A DNA stretch of 64,000 nt from Oribacterium sp. KHPX15. GTDB taxonomy: Bacteria; Bacillota; Clostridia; Lachnospirales; Lachnospiraceae. Below the pieces are notes generated by a model. That model was not told the DNA's origin and made no database searches. It worked only from the letters and a program-made list of their open reading frames with translations. This document shows positions 8,925 through 18,216 of this stretch, piece after piece. The number at the start of each line of letters is the position of its first letter. Positions within the stretch are counted from its first letter, which is position 1. Location of the stretch: positions 1-64,000 of the forward strand of contig NZ_FNRG01000015.1 of assembly GCF_900107835.1 (NCBI RefSeq), in the 5' to 3' direction. Made by a program: the position numbers and the translations under genes.

Positions 8925-10139
8925 ATGAATTCATATGAAGACGTCCTTGAATTTGTTGAGGATGAAAATGTCAAATTTATCAGACTCGCGTACTTTGATG
9001 TATTTGGAGTTCAGAAGAATATCGCCATCATGCCGGATGAGCTTAGGAGAGCATTTACCGAAGGCATAAGTATAGATGCAAGTTCCGTGGCAGGTTTCGG
9101 AGCAGAGGTTCACTCGGATCTTTTCCTGAGACCGGATCCCACAACACTTTCCATAGTTCCATGGAGACCAATCGATGGACGGGTTGCAAAAATGTTCTGT
9201 GATATAGAGTATCCTGATGGCAGCATGTTTCAGAGGGACAGTCGCTGGCTTTTGAAGCAGGCGGTGAGAATGGCCGAGGACAAAGGTTTTATTATTAATA
9301 TCGGCACAGAGGTGGAGTTCTACATTTTTAAGCTTGATGAAAAAGGTGAGCCCACCAAGATACCTCAGGATAATGCAGGCTACATGGATATAGCACCTGA
9401 GGATCACGGTGAGAATATCCGAAGGGAGATCAGCTTCGCTCTGGTTGACATGGGTATCAGACCTGAGGCCAGTCACCACGAAATGGGTCCGGGACAGAAC
9501 GAAGTAGATTTTCGTTATGCGGAACCTCTTGAGGCTGCGGATAATGCTTCAGCCTTTAAATGGGTGGTAAAATCCATAGCGAATTCAGATGGTGTATGGG
9601 CAGACTTCAGCCCGAAACCTCTCACCAATGAGCCGGGAAACGGTATGCATATAAACATTTCCGTAAGGTCAAAAGACGGAAAGGATTATACCGACAACTT
9701 TATGGCGGGAATACTTGATCATATCAGAGAGATCACACTTTTCCTTAATCCAAAAAGGGAGAGCTACGAGAGACTTGGTGATATGAAGGCACCAAAGTAC
9801 GTAAGCTGGTCAGCTGAAAACCGTTCACAGCTTATCCGTATACCTGCCACAAGATCAGATCAAAAGAGAATTGAGCTCAGATCACCTGATCCAACCGCAA
9901 ATCCTTATCTTGCGTTTATGCTCCTTATATACGCAGGAATCGATGGCATTGAGAGAAAGCTTGAGCCAATGGAGCCTTTGGATGTAAATCTTTTCAAGGC
10001 AGACACTTCCATAACTGATAAACTTAAGAGATTACCGCAGTCCCTTGATGAAGCCATAGCCTATGCAAGAGACTCTGAGTTTGTAAGGACACTTATTCCT
10101 GAAGGATATCTCGCAGCGTATTCAGGAGAGGAAGTTTAG
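8925..10139 (+). CDS. glnA: Glutamine synthetase, type I-like
   Basis: Predicted ATP-dependent ligation of ammonia to glutamate. GS beta-grasp and catalytic motifs are present: KFIRLAYFDVFGVQKN, GTEVEFYIF, HHEMGPGQNEVDFRY, NGMHINISV, SWSAENRSQLIRIP and RIELRSPDPTANPYLAFM. I chose the ATG at 8925 because GAGGTGGA precedes it and the product then begins MNSYEDVLEFVEDENVKFI as in the family; an in-frame ATG at 8871 is further upstream without such a site. At 404 residues it is shorter than standard GSI-alpha (about 440), so a GS-like ligase with another amine acceptor cannot be excluded. It sits beside the ANTAR gene and glnN. Confidence 0.82.
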   Translation: MNSYEDVLEFVEDENVKFIRLAYFDVFGVQKNIAIMPDELRRAFTEGISIDASSVAGFGAEVHSDLFLRPDPTTLSIVPWRPIDGRVAKMFCDIEYPDGSMFQRDSRWLLKQAVRMAEDKGFIINIGTEVEFYIFKLDEKGEPTKIPQDNAGYMDIAPEDHGENIRREISFALVDMGIRPEASHHEMGPGQNEVDFRYAEPLEAADNASAFKWVVKSIANSDGVWADFSPKPLTNEPGNGMHINISVRSKDGKDYTDNFMAGILDHIREITLFLNPKRESYERLGDMKAPKYVSWSAENRSQLIRIPATRSDQKRIELRSPDPTANPYLAFMLLIYAGIDGIERKLEPMEPLDVNLFKADTSITDKLKRLPQSLDEAIAYARDSEFVRTLIPEGYLAAYSGEEV

Positions 10140-10154
10140 AATATGTATCTGGTG

Positions 10155-10170
10155 ATGCCAATGGTGGCAT
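10155..10170 (+). promoter_or_regulatory. Hexaloop hairpin upstream of the ANTAR gene
   Basis: ATGCC-AATGGT-GGCAT: a perfect 5-bp stem with a six-base loop of the ANTAR type (A1, G4), just after the glnA stop. A second strong hairpin, CCGAAAT-CAT-ATTTCGG, lies downstream. No terminator follows, so any regulatory use, such as autoregulation, is speculative. Confidence 0.4.
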
Positions 10171-10297
10171 AGGCATCCAAGTTGAAACTCCCGGAGTCAG
10201 GACCGGGGAATGAGAAGTCCGAAATCATATTTCGGGCGTATGAACTGATTGTTTTAGGATTCTTGGTACTGCAAAAGTACCGTTTAGGGAGATTAAC

Positions 10298-10900
10298 ATG
10301 GAGAGAGCGGAGAAAGGGAGCAGTGTGCTGATTGCGGCTGCCATGGAAAAAGTGGCGACCCAGATCAAAGGGATTCTGCCCTCAGGATTTGGCAAGTTGT
10401 CATTTCAGCCGTCCATGACAAAGGTTAAGCAAAAGCTTATGGAAGAGAGTTTTGATCTCTTGATCATATATACCCCTCTTCCGGATGAGTTTGGTCTTCA
10501 GGCTGCATTGGAAATCGCAGCAAAATATCAGGCCATGAGTATACTTATGCTGGTGAACAAAGACGTTTACCAGGAGGTTCAGTACCGTTCCGGGGATTCC
10601 GGAATCATGGTTATGGCGAGACCTGTGAACCCGGCATTGTTCACATCATCAGTGCAGATGCTGAGCACAGTGAGTCATAAGGTACAAAGGGTTTTAAAAG
10701 AAAATCAGAAGCTTCAGCGAAAGCTTGAAGATGAGAAATATGTGACCAGAGCCAAATGCCTTCTCATCGAAAGAGGCGGCATGACTGAGCCTGAGGCACA
10801 TAAATATCTTGAAAAAGAGGCCATGAATGCTTCCATCACAAGAAGAGAAGCTGCAATAAAGGTCATCCGTGAAAACGGAAGGATAGTCACCAATCTGTAA
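10298..10900 (+). CDS. ANTAR-domain antiterminator with degenerate receiver
   Basis: RNA-binding antitermination regulator, 200 residues. The C-terminal half (about 130-195) is a clear ANTAR three-helix domain: KLEDEKYVTRAKCLLIERGG, MTEPEAHKYLEKEAM, then REAAIKVI. The N-terminal ~120 residues have receiver-like spacing (DLLIIYTPLPDEFG, MVMARPVN), but the phosphoacceptor Asp is Tyr58, the conserved Lys is Arg108 and the N-terminal acidic pair is missing, so phosphorylation control is unlikely. GGGAG precedes the ATG. It lies between glnA and glnN, whose leader contains a terminator overlapping a hexaloop hairpin. I infer it is the nitrogen-responsive antiterminator for this block; what it senses is unknown. 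Confidence 0.85.
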   Translation: MERAEKGSSVLIAAAMEKVATQIKGILPSGFGKLSFQPSMTKVKQKLMEESFDLLIIYTPLPDEFGLQAALEIAAKYQAMSILMLVNKDVYQEVQYRSGDSGIMVMARPVNPALFTSSVQMLSTVSHKVQRVLKENQKLQRKLEDEKYVTRAKCLLIERGGMTEPEAHKYLEKEAMNASITRREAAIKVIRENGRIVTNL

Positions 10901-10990
10901 TAAACACCTATGTTTAAGATTCCTTAATATCATGAATGTCGAAATTCATAAGCAAAGGTTTTTATAAAACAATTCAATAACATGATAACT

Positions 10991-11043
10991 AAAGAGGACA
11001 ATGACGTTCGGTTTGATAAACTGCGTCATTGTCCTCTTTTTTT
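10991..11043 (+). terminator. glnN leader attenuator with ANTAR-type hexaloop
   Basis: AAAGAGGACAATGACG (10991-11006) pairs with CGTCATTGTCCTCTTT (11024 onward) and is followed by seven or more T, a very strong terminator 52 bases before glnN. Its 5' arm can refold as GGAC-AATGAC-GTTC (10996-11009), a loop with A1 and G4. Compared with the dapL leader, loop and stem differ at several bases while pairing is kept (GTTC versus GTCC). Confidence 0.72.
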
Positions 11044-11094
11044 ATATTTATAAATCACTTAATTATGTATGTTTACAATGAGGGAGGAGAATTT

Positions 11095-13203
11095 ATGAGT
11101 ACATCTACAATTTCTGACATTTACGGAAGCCTTGTATTTAACGACAAGATAATGAGGGAGAGACTTCCTAAGGATATTTATAAGGCTGTTCACAAGACCA
11201 TACAGAATGGTTCACATCTTGAAATAGATGTGGCAAATACTGTTGCCGCAACCATGAAGGAGTGGGCATTGGAAATGGGAGCTACCCATTTTACTCACTG
11301 GTTCCAGCCTATGACAGGACTCACAGCTGAGAAGCATGACAGTTTCATTACCCCTACCTCAGACGGAGGAGTACTTCTGGAGTTCTCCGGCAAGGAGCTT
11401 GTAAAGGGTGAACCTGATGCATCATCCTTCCCTTCAGGAGGCTTGAGAGCTACCTTTGAGGCAAGAGGATATACTGCATGGGATCCTTCTTCTCCTGCAT
11501 TTATAAAGGACGGAACACTGTACATACCGACAGCATTCTGCTCATACACAGGTGAAGCTCTCGACAAGAAGACTCCGCTTCTCAGATCCATGGAGACTTT
11601 AAGTGAATCTGCCACAAAGCTTCTTCATATTCTCGGAAAAACAGGAGTTACAAGAGTTGACACGACTGTTGGTTCAGAGCAGGAATATTTCCTTATCGAC
11701 AAGGATCTCTACAAGGAGAGAGAAGACCTTCTTCTTACAGGACGTACACTTATCGGTGCTCCTGCTCCAAAGGGACAGGAAATGGAGGATCATTATTTCG
11801 GAGTTCTGAAGCCAAAGGTTTCAGCATTCATGCATGACCTTGATGAGGAGCTCTGGAAACTGGGTATCCCGGCAAAGACCAAGCATAACGAGGTTGCACC
11901 TTCACAGCATGAGCTTGCACCTGTATTTGAGACTGCAAACATTGCAGTTGACCATAACCAGCTTACCATGGAGATGATGAAGAAGGTTGCCGACAAGCAC
12001 AATTTCGCATGTCTACTTCACGAAAAGCCATTTGAGGGAATCAACGGCTCCGGTAAGCACAACAACTGGTCAATGATCACATCAGAGGGCGAGAACCTTC
12101 TGGATCCCGGCAAGAACCCTGAGAAGAACACTCAGTTCCTGCTTTTCCTTGCTGCAATTATCAAGGCTATCGATGAGTATCAGGATATCATGAGAGTGTC
12201 CGTTGCTTCTGCCGGTAATGATCACAGACTTGGCGCAAACGAAGCACCTCCGGCTATCGTTTCCGTTTATGTAGGTGATGCCCTCGAGAGGGTACTTGAA
12301 TCCATCGAAAATGGTGAGGCTGATTTCAAGTCGGATGCTGCAACCCAGATGGAAACAGGTGCACACGTACTTCCTCATTTCAGAAAGGACAACACCGACC
12401 GTAACAGAACATCGCCTTTCGCATTTACAGGAAACAAGTTCGAGTTCCGTATGCCCGGTTCCTCACTTTCAGTTGCAGACCCTAACATCGTCCTTAATAC
12501 CGCTGTTGCTGAGGCTATCGATCAGATTGCAGACAGACTTTCGGGAACAGCACCTGAGAACATCGAGGAAGAGGCCGGAAAGCTTATTAAGGAACTCATT
12601 GAGGAGCACAGAAGAATAGTATTTAACGGAAACGGCTACACAGACGAGTGGGTAGAGGAAGCCGAGAGGAGAGGTCTCTTTAACCTTAAGTCACTTCCGG
12701 AAGCTATGCCGAGACTTATTGCCGAGAAGAACAAACAGCTCTTCATAAAGCATCATGTATTTACCGAATCAGAAATAGATTCAAGATATGAGATATTCCT
12801 TGAGAACTACGCAAAGACCATCCGTATCGAAGCTTTGACCATGCTTGAGATGGTTAAGAAGGACTTTACAGAAGGTCTTCTCAAATATCAGACAGAGGTT
12901 ACAGCTACTGCACTTTCCAAGAAACAGCTGCTTTCAGATGTAGCCTGCACTTTTGAAACAGGCATCCTTGCAAAGCTTGATGCAGAGGCAGTTGAGATAA
13001 GCAAGGGCATAGAGAAACTGGAAAAAGACCTTCACTTTACAGAGGGACTCGGTGACAGCCTTTCACAGGCGAGAGCTTACCATGACAAGGTACTGAGCGA
13101 CATGGAGGAGCTTAGAGCACATGTTGACCATGCAGAAAGCATGATCCCGGAAAGCTGCCTGCCATATCCGACCTATTCAAAGCTTCTTTTCTCATTGAGA
13201 TAA
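11095..13203 (+). CDS. glnN: Glutamine synthetase type III
   Basis: GSIII, a large glutamine synthetase found in Bacteroidetes and many ruminal clostridia. It is 702 residues, as expected for the family. Motifs: MGATHFTHWFQP, GSEQEYFLIDKD, KHNEVAPSQHELAPV, NGSGKHNNWS, GNDHRLGANEAPPAI, DRNRTSPFAFTGNKFEFR. The coding start is ATG 11095 after GGGAGGAG; a longer frame upstream runs through the attenuator and is not plausible. The C-terminal ~120 residues are helical. It is regulated by the leader attenuator and probably by the adjacent ANTAR protein. Confidence 0.95.
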   Translation: MSTSTISDIYGSLVFNDKIMRERLPKDIYKAVHKTIQNGSHLEIDVANTVAATMKEWALEMGATHFTHWFQPMTGLTAEKHDSFITPTSDGGVLLEFSGKELVKGEPDASSFPSGGLRATFEARGYTAWDPSSPAFIKDGTLYIPTAFCSYTGEALDKKTPLLRSMETLSESATKLLHILGKTGVTRVDTTVGSEQEYFLIDKDLYKEREDLLLTGRTLIGAPAPKGQEMEDHYFGVLKPKVSAFMHDLDEELWKLGIPAKTKHNEVAPSQHELAPVFETANIAVDHNQLTMEMMKKVADKHNFACLLHEKPFEGINGSGKHNNWSMITSEGENLLDPGKNPEKNTQFLLFLAAIIKAIDEYQDIMRVSVASAGNDHRLGANEAPPAIVSVYVGDALERVLESIENGEADFKSDAATQMETGAHVLPHFRKDNTDRNRTSPFAFTGNKFEFRMPGSSLSVADPNIVLNTAVAEAIDQIADRLSGTAPENIEEEAGKLIKELIEEHRRIVFNGNGYTDEWVEEAERRGLFNLKSLPEAMPRLIAEKNKQLFIKHHVFTESEIDSRYEIFLENYAKTIRIEALTMLEMVKKDFTEGLLKYQTEVTATALSKKQLLSDVACTFETGILAKLDAEAVEISKGIEKLEKDLHFTEGLGDSLSQARAYHDKVLSDMEELRAHVDHAESMIPESCLPYPTYSKLLFSLR

Positions 13204-13225
13204 GAACATACATAAGACAAAGATT

Positions 13226-13308
13226 TCCTGCATAGCTGCAGGGCAGATCCTGCAGGAGTGGATGCTGCCTACGACTTGTTTTTTGATCGTGGGCGGTATC
13301 ATTCCTGC
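13226..13308 (+). other. Structured RNA between glnN and gltB
   Basis: A tetraloop hairpin CCTGCA-TAGC-TGCAGG (13226-13242 region) is followed by a long hairpin (13252-13308). Its paired blocks GCAGGA/TCCTGC, GAT/ATC, GCC/GGC and ACGA/TCGT are separated by near-symmetric internal loops. The repeated CCTGCA/TGCAGG words allow alternative pairing between the two hairpins. No T-run follows. It could be the glnN 3' end or a gltB leader element; the function is unknown. Confidence 0.45.
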
Positions 13309-13453
13309 TTGATTTGTACTATAGGACTTTTATTCCTTAGTGATATGGGAAAAGTGATGAACAGATATATCTTGAAGGTGTTAATCATCAAATGGGTTGG
13401 CGTGGCAGCTATTAAGGTTTAAATAGCAGCGTTAATAGGTGAGGAGAATATAA

Positions 13454-16400
13454 ATGGAGAATTATCAAAATACAAATCAGGAGGCCGCCAATGTAACTGC
13501 CGGTAACTGCTTCATAGTTCCGGAAGAACTCCGCGGCCACAATACATTATGGAGACCGGTTTCCTCGGGACACCCTGAGGAGCTTGGCAATGATGCCTGC
13601 GGAATAGGTACAGTCGTAAACATTGACGGTACAAAGGACGGAAAGGTCCTTGATGATGCCCTTCATATAGTGGAAAAGCTGGAGCATCGTGCCGGAAAGG
13701 ATGCCACAGGTAAGGTGGGAGACGGTGTAGGTATACTTCTCCAGATAAGTCATGATTTCTTTAAAAAGGCAGCAAAGGAAGCCGGAATTGTGCTTAGAGA
13801 AGAAAGAGATTACGGCGTTGGAATGTTCTTTTTCCCTGAGAATGAAAAGAAGAGAACCTTCGCAAAAAGGATGTTTGAAGTCATCGCAAAAAAGAACGGG
13901 CTCACTGTCCTTGGCTGGAGACCGGTTCCCTCGCATCCCGAGATTCTGGGAAAGATAGCATTGGACTGCATGCCCTGTATAGAGCAGTGCTTCATTGAAA
14001 GACCTGAGGGAGTGGAGAGAGGCATTGATTTTGACAGAAGGTTATATGTTCAGAGACGTGAGTTCGAGCAGTCCTCTGAGGACACCTATATCTGTTCTCT
14101 GAGCTCCAGAACCATCGTATATAAGGGAATGTTTCTGGTGGGACAGCTTCGTGCTTTCTATGATGATCTGAGGGATCCTGACTATAAAACTGCCATTGCT
14201 ATAGTCCATTCAAGATTCTCCACCAATACAACTCCCAGCTGGGATCGTGCCCATCCCTACCGTATGCTTGCCCATAACGGTGAGATCAATACCATCAGGG
14301 GAAATATTGACAGAATGCTGGCCCGCGAAGAAACCATGCAGAGTCCGTTCCTGGATAAAGAGGTTGAGAAGATATTCCCGGTGGTGGAGCGAAACGGTTC
14401 CGATTCCTCCATGCTGGACAATACTTTGGAATTTATGTATATGAACGGCATGGGGCTGCCCCTTGCCATGACTGTGACCATTCCCGAGCCCTGGAAGCAC
14501 AACCGCTTTATGGACCAGGATAAGAGGGATTTTTATCATTACTATGCGACAATGATGGAGCCCTGGGATGGTCCTGCAGCCATTATCTTTTCCGATGGAG
14601 ATGTAGTGGGAGCAACTCTGGATCGAAACGGACTCAGACCTTCGAGATATTACATTACCGACGATAACAGACTGATCCTTGCCTCTGAAGTGGGAGTTCT
14701 TGATATTGACTCAAAGCATATCGTAGATAAGTCAAGACTTCAGCCCGGGCGTATGCTCCTTGTGGATACCAGACAGAAAAGGATAGTATCGGATTCCGAG
14801 ATAAAGAAGTATTATGCCGAGAAGAATCCTTACGGAGAGTGGCTTGACAGAAATCTTCTGCATCTTGAGGATATCAGGATCCCGAACCACAAGGTGGAAA
14901 CCCACGACAGGGAGCAGAGAGACAGGCTTTACAAGGCTTTCGGCTACACCCATGAGGATGTGAAGTCCATAATCCTTCCCATGGCGCAGAATGGTGTTGA
15001 GGACACTGCCTCCATGGGACATGACACACCCCTTGCCGTGCTTGACAATAAGCATCAGCTCCTGTTCAGGTATTTTAAGCAGCTTTTTGCCCAGGTTACA
15101 AATCCTCCCATCGATTCACTTCGTGAAAAGGTAGTTACGGATACAACTGTGTACCTTGGCTCTGACGGAAACCTCCTTCAGGAAAAGGCGGAGAACTGCC
15201 GGGTTCTGGAGATAACAAATCCTATCCTTACGGGAGTAGAGCTTTTGAAGATAAAAGAGCTTTCAGCTCCTGGCTTCAAGTCAGCTGTTGTGTCGCTGCT
15301 TTACTACCAGAATACTTCTCTTGAAAGAGCCCTCCAGCAGTTAAATATCACTGTGGACCGTGCCTATCAGAGAGGCTGCAACATTATCATCCTCAGTGAC
15401 AGGGGAGTTGATGAAAACCACGTTGCCATCCCTTCGCTGCTTGCTGTGAGCTCCGTTGAACAGCATCTGGTGCTTACAAAGAAGAGGACTGCGGTTTCCC
15501 TTATTCTCGAGTCTGCAGAACCGAGAGATGTTCATCAGTTTGCGGCGATCCTTGGCTTTGGTGCCCGTGCCATCAATCCATATCTCGCACATGAGTGTAT
15601 AGCCGAGATCATCGATGAAGGATATCTCGACAAGGACACACATACGGCTATCGAAGACTACAACAAGGCGGTCCTCCACGGCATAGTAAAGATTTCGGCG
15701 AAGATGGGTATATCCACCATCCAGTCCTACCAGTCGGCGAAGATATTTGAAGCCATCGGGCTTAGCCGTGAGTTTACGGACAAGTATTTTACAGGCACTG
15801 TTTCAAGGGTAGGAGGCATCGGCATAAAAGAAATATCCGAAGGCGTAAACTGGAGGCATGAGCTGGCCTTTGATCCTCTGGGACTCAATGGGGCAGATGG
15901 GGATGAGTCAATGTTTTACAGTGTACCCGCCCTTAAGAATAGGAAGATCTCTTTAGAGGCTTCCGGGGAGGAAAATGAAAAGCTTCAGAAGCTGAGGATG
16001 GCAAATTTCTGCAATGTTAAAGATAAGGATGAACACCTTTATACTCCAAAGACCATAAAGGCACTGCAGCAGGCAGTGCAGAAGGGGGACTACAAGAGGT
16101 TTAAGGAATACAGCGCCATGATAGATGATGCACCTATTCCCCATGCCCTTCGAGGCATCATGGAATTCGCTCCAAAAAATAAGCCGGTTCCTCTCAGTGA
16201 GGTTGAGCCTGTGGAGTCCATCGTGAAGCGTTTCAAGACAGGTGCAATGTCTTACGGCTCCATTTCCCTGGAAGCCCATGAGACTATGGCCGTTGCCATG
16301 AACCGCCTTGGCGGAAAGTCAAATTCGGGCGAAGGTGGAGAGGATCCTTCAAGATACGGAACAGAGAGGAATTCTGCCATAAAGCAGGTGGCCTCGGGAC

Positions 16401-18175
16401 GTTTCGGCGTTACGGGATCCTATCTTAATTCCGCAAGTGAGATACAGATAAAGATGGCTCAGGGCGCAAAGCCGGGCGAAGGCGGACATCTTCCGGGAAA
16501 GAAGGTTTACCCCTGGATCGCAAAGACCAGATTTTCAACTCCCGGTGTATCCCTGATCTCACCGCCGCCTCATCACGATATCTACAGTATCGAGGATCTG
16601 GCGCAGCTTATTTATGATCTTAAGAATGCAAACCGCCGTGCAAGGATTTCGGTGAAGCTGGTTTCGGAAAACGGTGTGGGAACCATTGCCTGCGGTGTTG
16701 CCAAGGCAGGTGCCCAGGTCATCCTGATCTCTGGTTATGACGGAGGAACCGGTGCGGCCCCCATGACTTCCATTCATCACGCGGGACTTCCCTGGGAGCT
16801 GGGAATCACTGAGGCTCACCAGACACTTATCCGTAACGGACTTCGCAACAGGGTAATGCTGGAGACGGATGGTAAGCTTATGACCGGTCGTGATGTTGCC
16901 ATCGCAGCCCTTCTCGGTGCCGAGGAGTACGGCTTTGCCACAACGGCTCTTGTGAGCATGGGATGTATGATGATGAGAGTCTGCCATAAAGATACCTGCC
17001 CCTTCGGAGTTGCCACCCAGAACGACAAACTCCGTGCAAAGTTCAAGGGCAAGCCGGAGTATGTTATGAACTTTATGAAGTTTATAGCTCAGGAGCTCCG
17101 TGAAATCATGGCAGAGCTTGGCTTCAGAACTGTGCAGGAGATGGTTGGACGTACCGACTGCCTGACTTTTTCCGAGGAGCGTGCCAATGTTACCGACCGT
17201 GCCAAAAAGGTAGACCTTTCAGCCATACTCGACCCTGAGTTCGCAAGTCTTCCGGAGAATGTACGCCATTTCGATCCGGAACATGTTTACGATTTCCATC
17301 TGGAGAAGACATTGGACGAAGACGTACTTCTGCCTAAATTCAAGGGGGCTTTAGAGAAGGGTGAGCATCATGAGGAGAAGGTTAAGGTTTCAAGTACCAA
17401 CCGTACCTTCGGAACCATCCTGGGTTCTGAGATAACAGATAATTACTGGATGGGTGAACAGACCCGGGAGCTCCAGGATGATACCTTTGTTGTGGAAGCC
17501 TACGGCGGTGGAGGACAGTCCTTCGGTGCCTTCATCCCTAAGGGTCTCACCATCAGGCTTCACGGTGATGCCAATGACGGTTTCGGAAAGGGCTTAAGCG
17601 GCGGAAAGCTTATCGTGACACCGCCTAAAGGAAGGGCATTCCGTCCGTCCGAAAACATTATCATCGGTAACGTGGCGCTTTATGGTGCAACCTCCGGAAA
17701 GTGTTATGTTGAAGGTATAGCCGGAGAACGTTTCTGCGTGAGAAACTCCGGTGCCACGGCGGTGGCTGAGGGCTGCGGTGACCACGGTCTTGAGTACATG
17801 ACCGGCGGCCGTGCGGTTATCCTCGGGCACACAGGAAAGAACTTTGCGGCAGGTATGTCCGGTGGTATCGCCTATGTTCTTGATGAAGACCATTCACTGT
17901 ATCTGAAGCTCAACAAGGATATGGTACAGCTCCGGGAGGTGACGGAAAGATACGACGTGAAGGAGCTTAAGGCCATAATTAAGGACTATGTTCAGGAGAC
18001 CGGCTCCGAGCTTGGAAAAGAAATACTTGATAATTTCGACAGATTCCTTCCGAGCTTCAAGAAGATAGTTCCGAACGATTACCAGAAGGTGCAGGACGCT
18101 GTAAATCATTTTGAGGACAGCGGCTCTTCACCGCAGGATGCGGAGATGGAAGCCTTTAAGCTGTTGTTTAGCTAA
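13454..18175 (+). CDS. gltB: Glutamate synthase large subunit
   Basis: Transfers the glutamine amide nitrogen to 2-oxoglutarate, closing the GS-GOGAT cycle. The 1573-residue protein has a 48-residue propeptide before Cys49 (DACGIG), the Ntn glutaminase nucleophile. This is followed by the class II glutaminase domain (to about 430), the central domain and the FMN barrel (about 920-1300, with GEGGEDPSRYG and GYDGGTGAAP). The 3Fe-4S cysteine pattern is MMMRVCHKDTCPFG. The C-terminal GXGXG beta-helix has repeats such as GGAFIPKG-like glycine blocks near 1380-1480. AGGTGAGGAG precedes the ATG. No gltD follows; the NAD(P)H subunit must be elsewhere or another electron donor is used. Confidence 0.96.
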   Translation: MENYQNTNQEAANVTAGNCFIVPEELRGHNTLWRPVSSGHPEELGNDACGIGTVVNIDGTKDGKVLDDALHIVEKLEHRAGKDATGKVGDGVGILLQISHDFFKKAAKEAGIVLREERDYGVGMFFFPENEKKRTFAKRMFEVIAKKNGLTVLGWRPVPSHPEILGKIALDCMPCIEQCFIERPEGVERGIDFDRRLYVQRREFEQSSEDTYICSLSSRTIVYKGMFLVGQLRAFYDDLRDPDYKTAIAIVHSRFSTNTTPSWDRAHPYRMLAHNGEINTIRGNIDRMLAREETMQSPFLDKEVEKIFPVVERNGSDSSMLDNTLEFMYMNGMGLPLAMTVTIPEPWKHNRFMDQDKRDFYHYYATMMEPWDGPAAIIFSDGDVVGATLDRNGLRPSRYYITDDNRLILASEVGVLDIDSKHIVDKSRLQPGRMLLVDTRQKRIVSDSEIKKYYAEKNPYGEWLDRNLLHLEDIRIPNHKVETHDREQRDRLYKAFGYTHEDVKSIILPMAQNGVEDTASMGHDTPLAVLDNKHQLLFRYFKQLFAQVTNPPIDSLREKVVTDTTVYLGSDGNLLQEKAENCRVLEITNPILTGVELLKIKELSAPGFKSAVVSLLYYQNTSLERALQQLNITVDRAYQRGCNIIILSDRGVDENHVAIPSLLAVSSVEQHLVLTKKRTAVSLILESAEPRDVHQFAAILGFGARAINPYLAHECIAEIIDEGYLDKDTHTAIEDYNKAVLHGIVKISAKMGISTIQSYQSAKIFEAIGLSREFTDKYFTGTVSRVGGIGIKEISEGVNWRHELAFDPLGLNGADGDESMFYSVPALKNRKISLEASGEENEKLQKLRMANFCNVKDKDEHLYTPKTIKALQQAVQKGDYKRFKEYSAMIDDAPIPHALRGIMEFAPKNKPVPLSEVEPVESIVKRFKTGAMSYGSISLEAHETMAVAMNRLGGKSNSGEGGEDPSRYGTERNSAIKQVASGRFGVTGSYLNSASEIQIKMAQGAKPGEGGHLPGKKVYPWIAKTRFSTPGVSLISPPPHHDIYSIEDLAQLIYDLKNANRRARISVKLVSENGVGTIACGVAKAGAQVILISGYDGGTGAAPMTSIHHAGLPWELGITEAHQTLIRNGLRNRVMLETDGKLMTGRDVAIAALLGAEEYGFATTALVSMGCMMMRVCHKDTCPFGVATQNDKLRAKFKGKPEYVMNFMKFIAQELREIMAELGFRTVQEMVGRTDCLTFSEERANVTDRAKKVDLSAILDPEFASLPENVRHFDPEHVYDFHLEKTLDEDVLLPKFKGALEKGEHHEEKVKVSSTNRTFGTILGSEITDNYWMGEQTRELQDDTFVVEAYGGGGQSFGAFIPKGLTIRLHGDANDGFGKGLSGGKLIVTPPKGRAFRPSENIIIGNVALYGATSGKCYVEGIAGERFCVRNSGATAVAEGCGDHGLEYMTGGRAVILGHTGKNFAAGMSGGIAYVLDEDHSLYLKLNKDMVQLREVTERYDVKELKAIIKDYVQETGSELGKEILDNFDRFLPSFKKIVPNDYQKVQDAVNHFEDSGSSPQDAEMEAFKLLFS

Positions 18176-18216
18176 AGGGCTGAACTGAGGAGGGGGTATA
18201 GGGGAGGTCAGACCTT

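Noticed and set aside
10901-10990. A classical upstream P1 hexaloop for the glnN leader (ATGAAT-GTCGAA-ATTCAT near 10933-10950)
   Set aside because: The stem is good, but the loop has G rather than A at position 1 and lies over 40 bases from the second hairpin; not called as an ANTAR P1.
13204-13453. A known glutamine riboswitch (glnA/downstream-peptide RNA) in the gltB leader
   Set aside because: The conserved sequence blocks of those RNAs are not present; only unclassified hairpins are seen.
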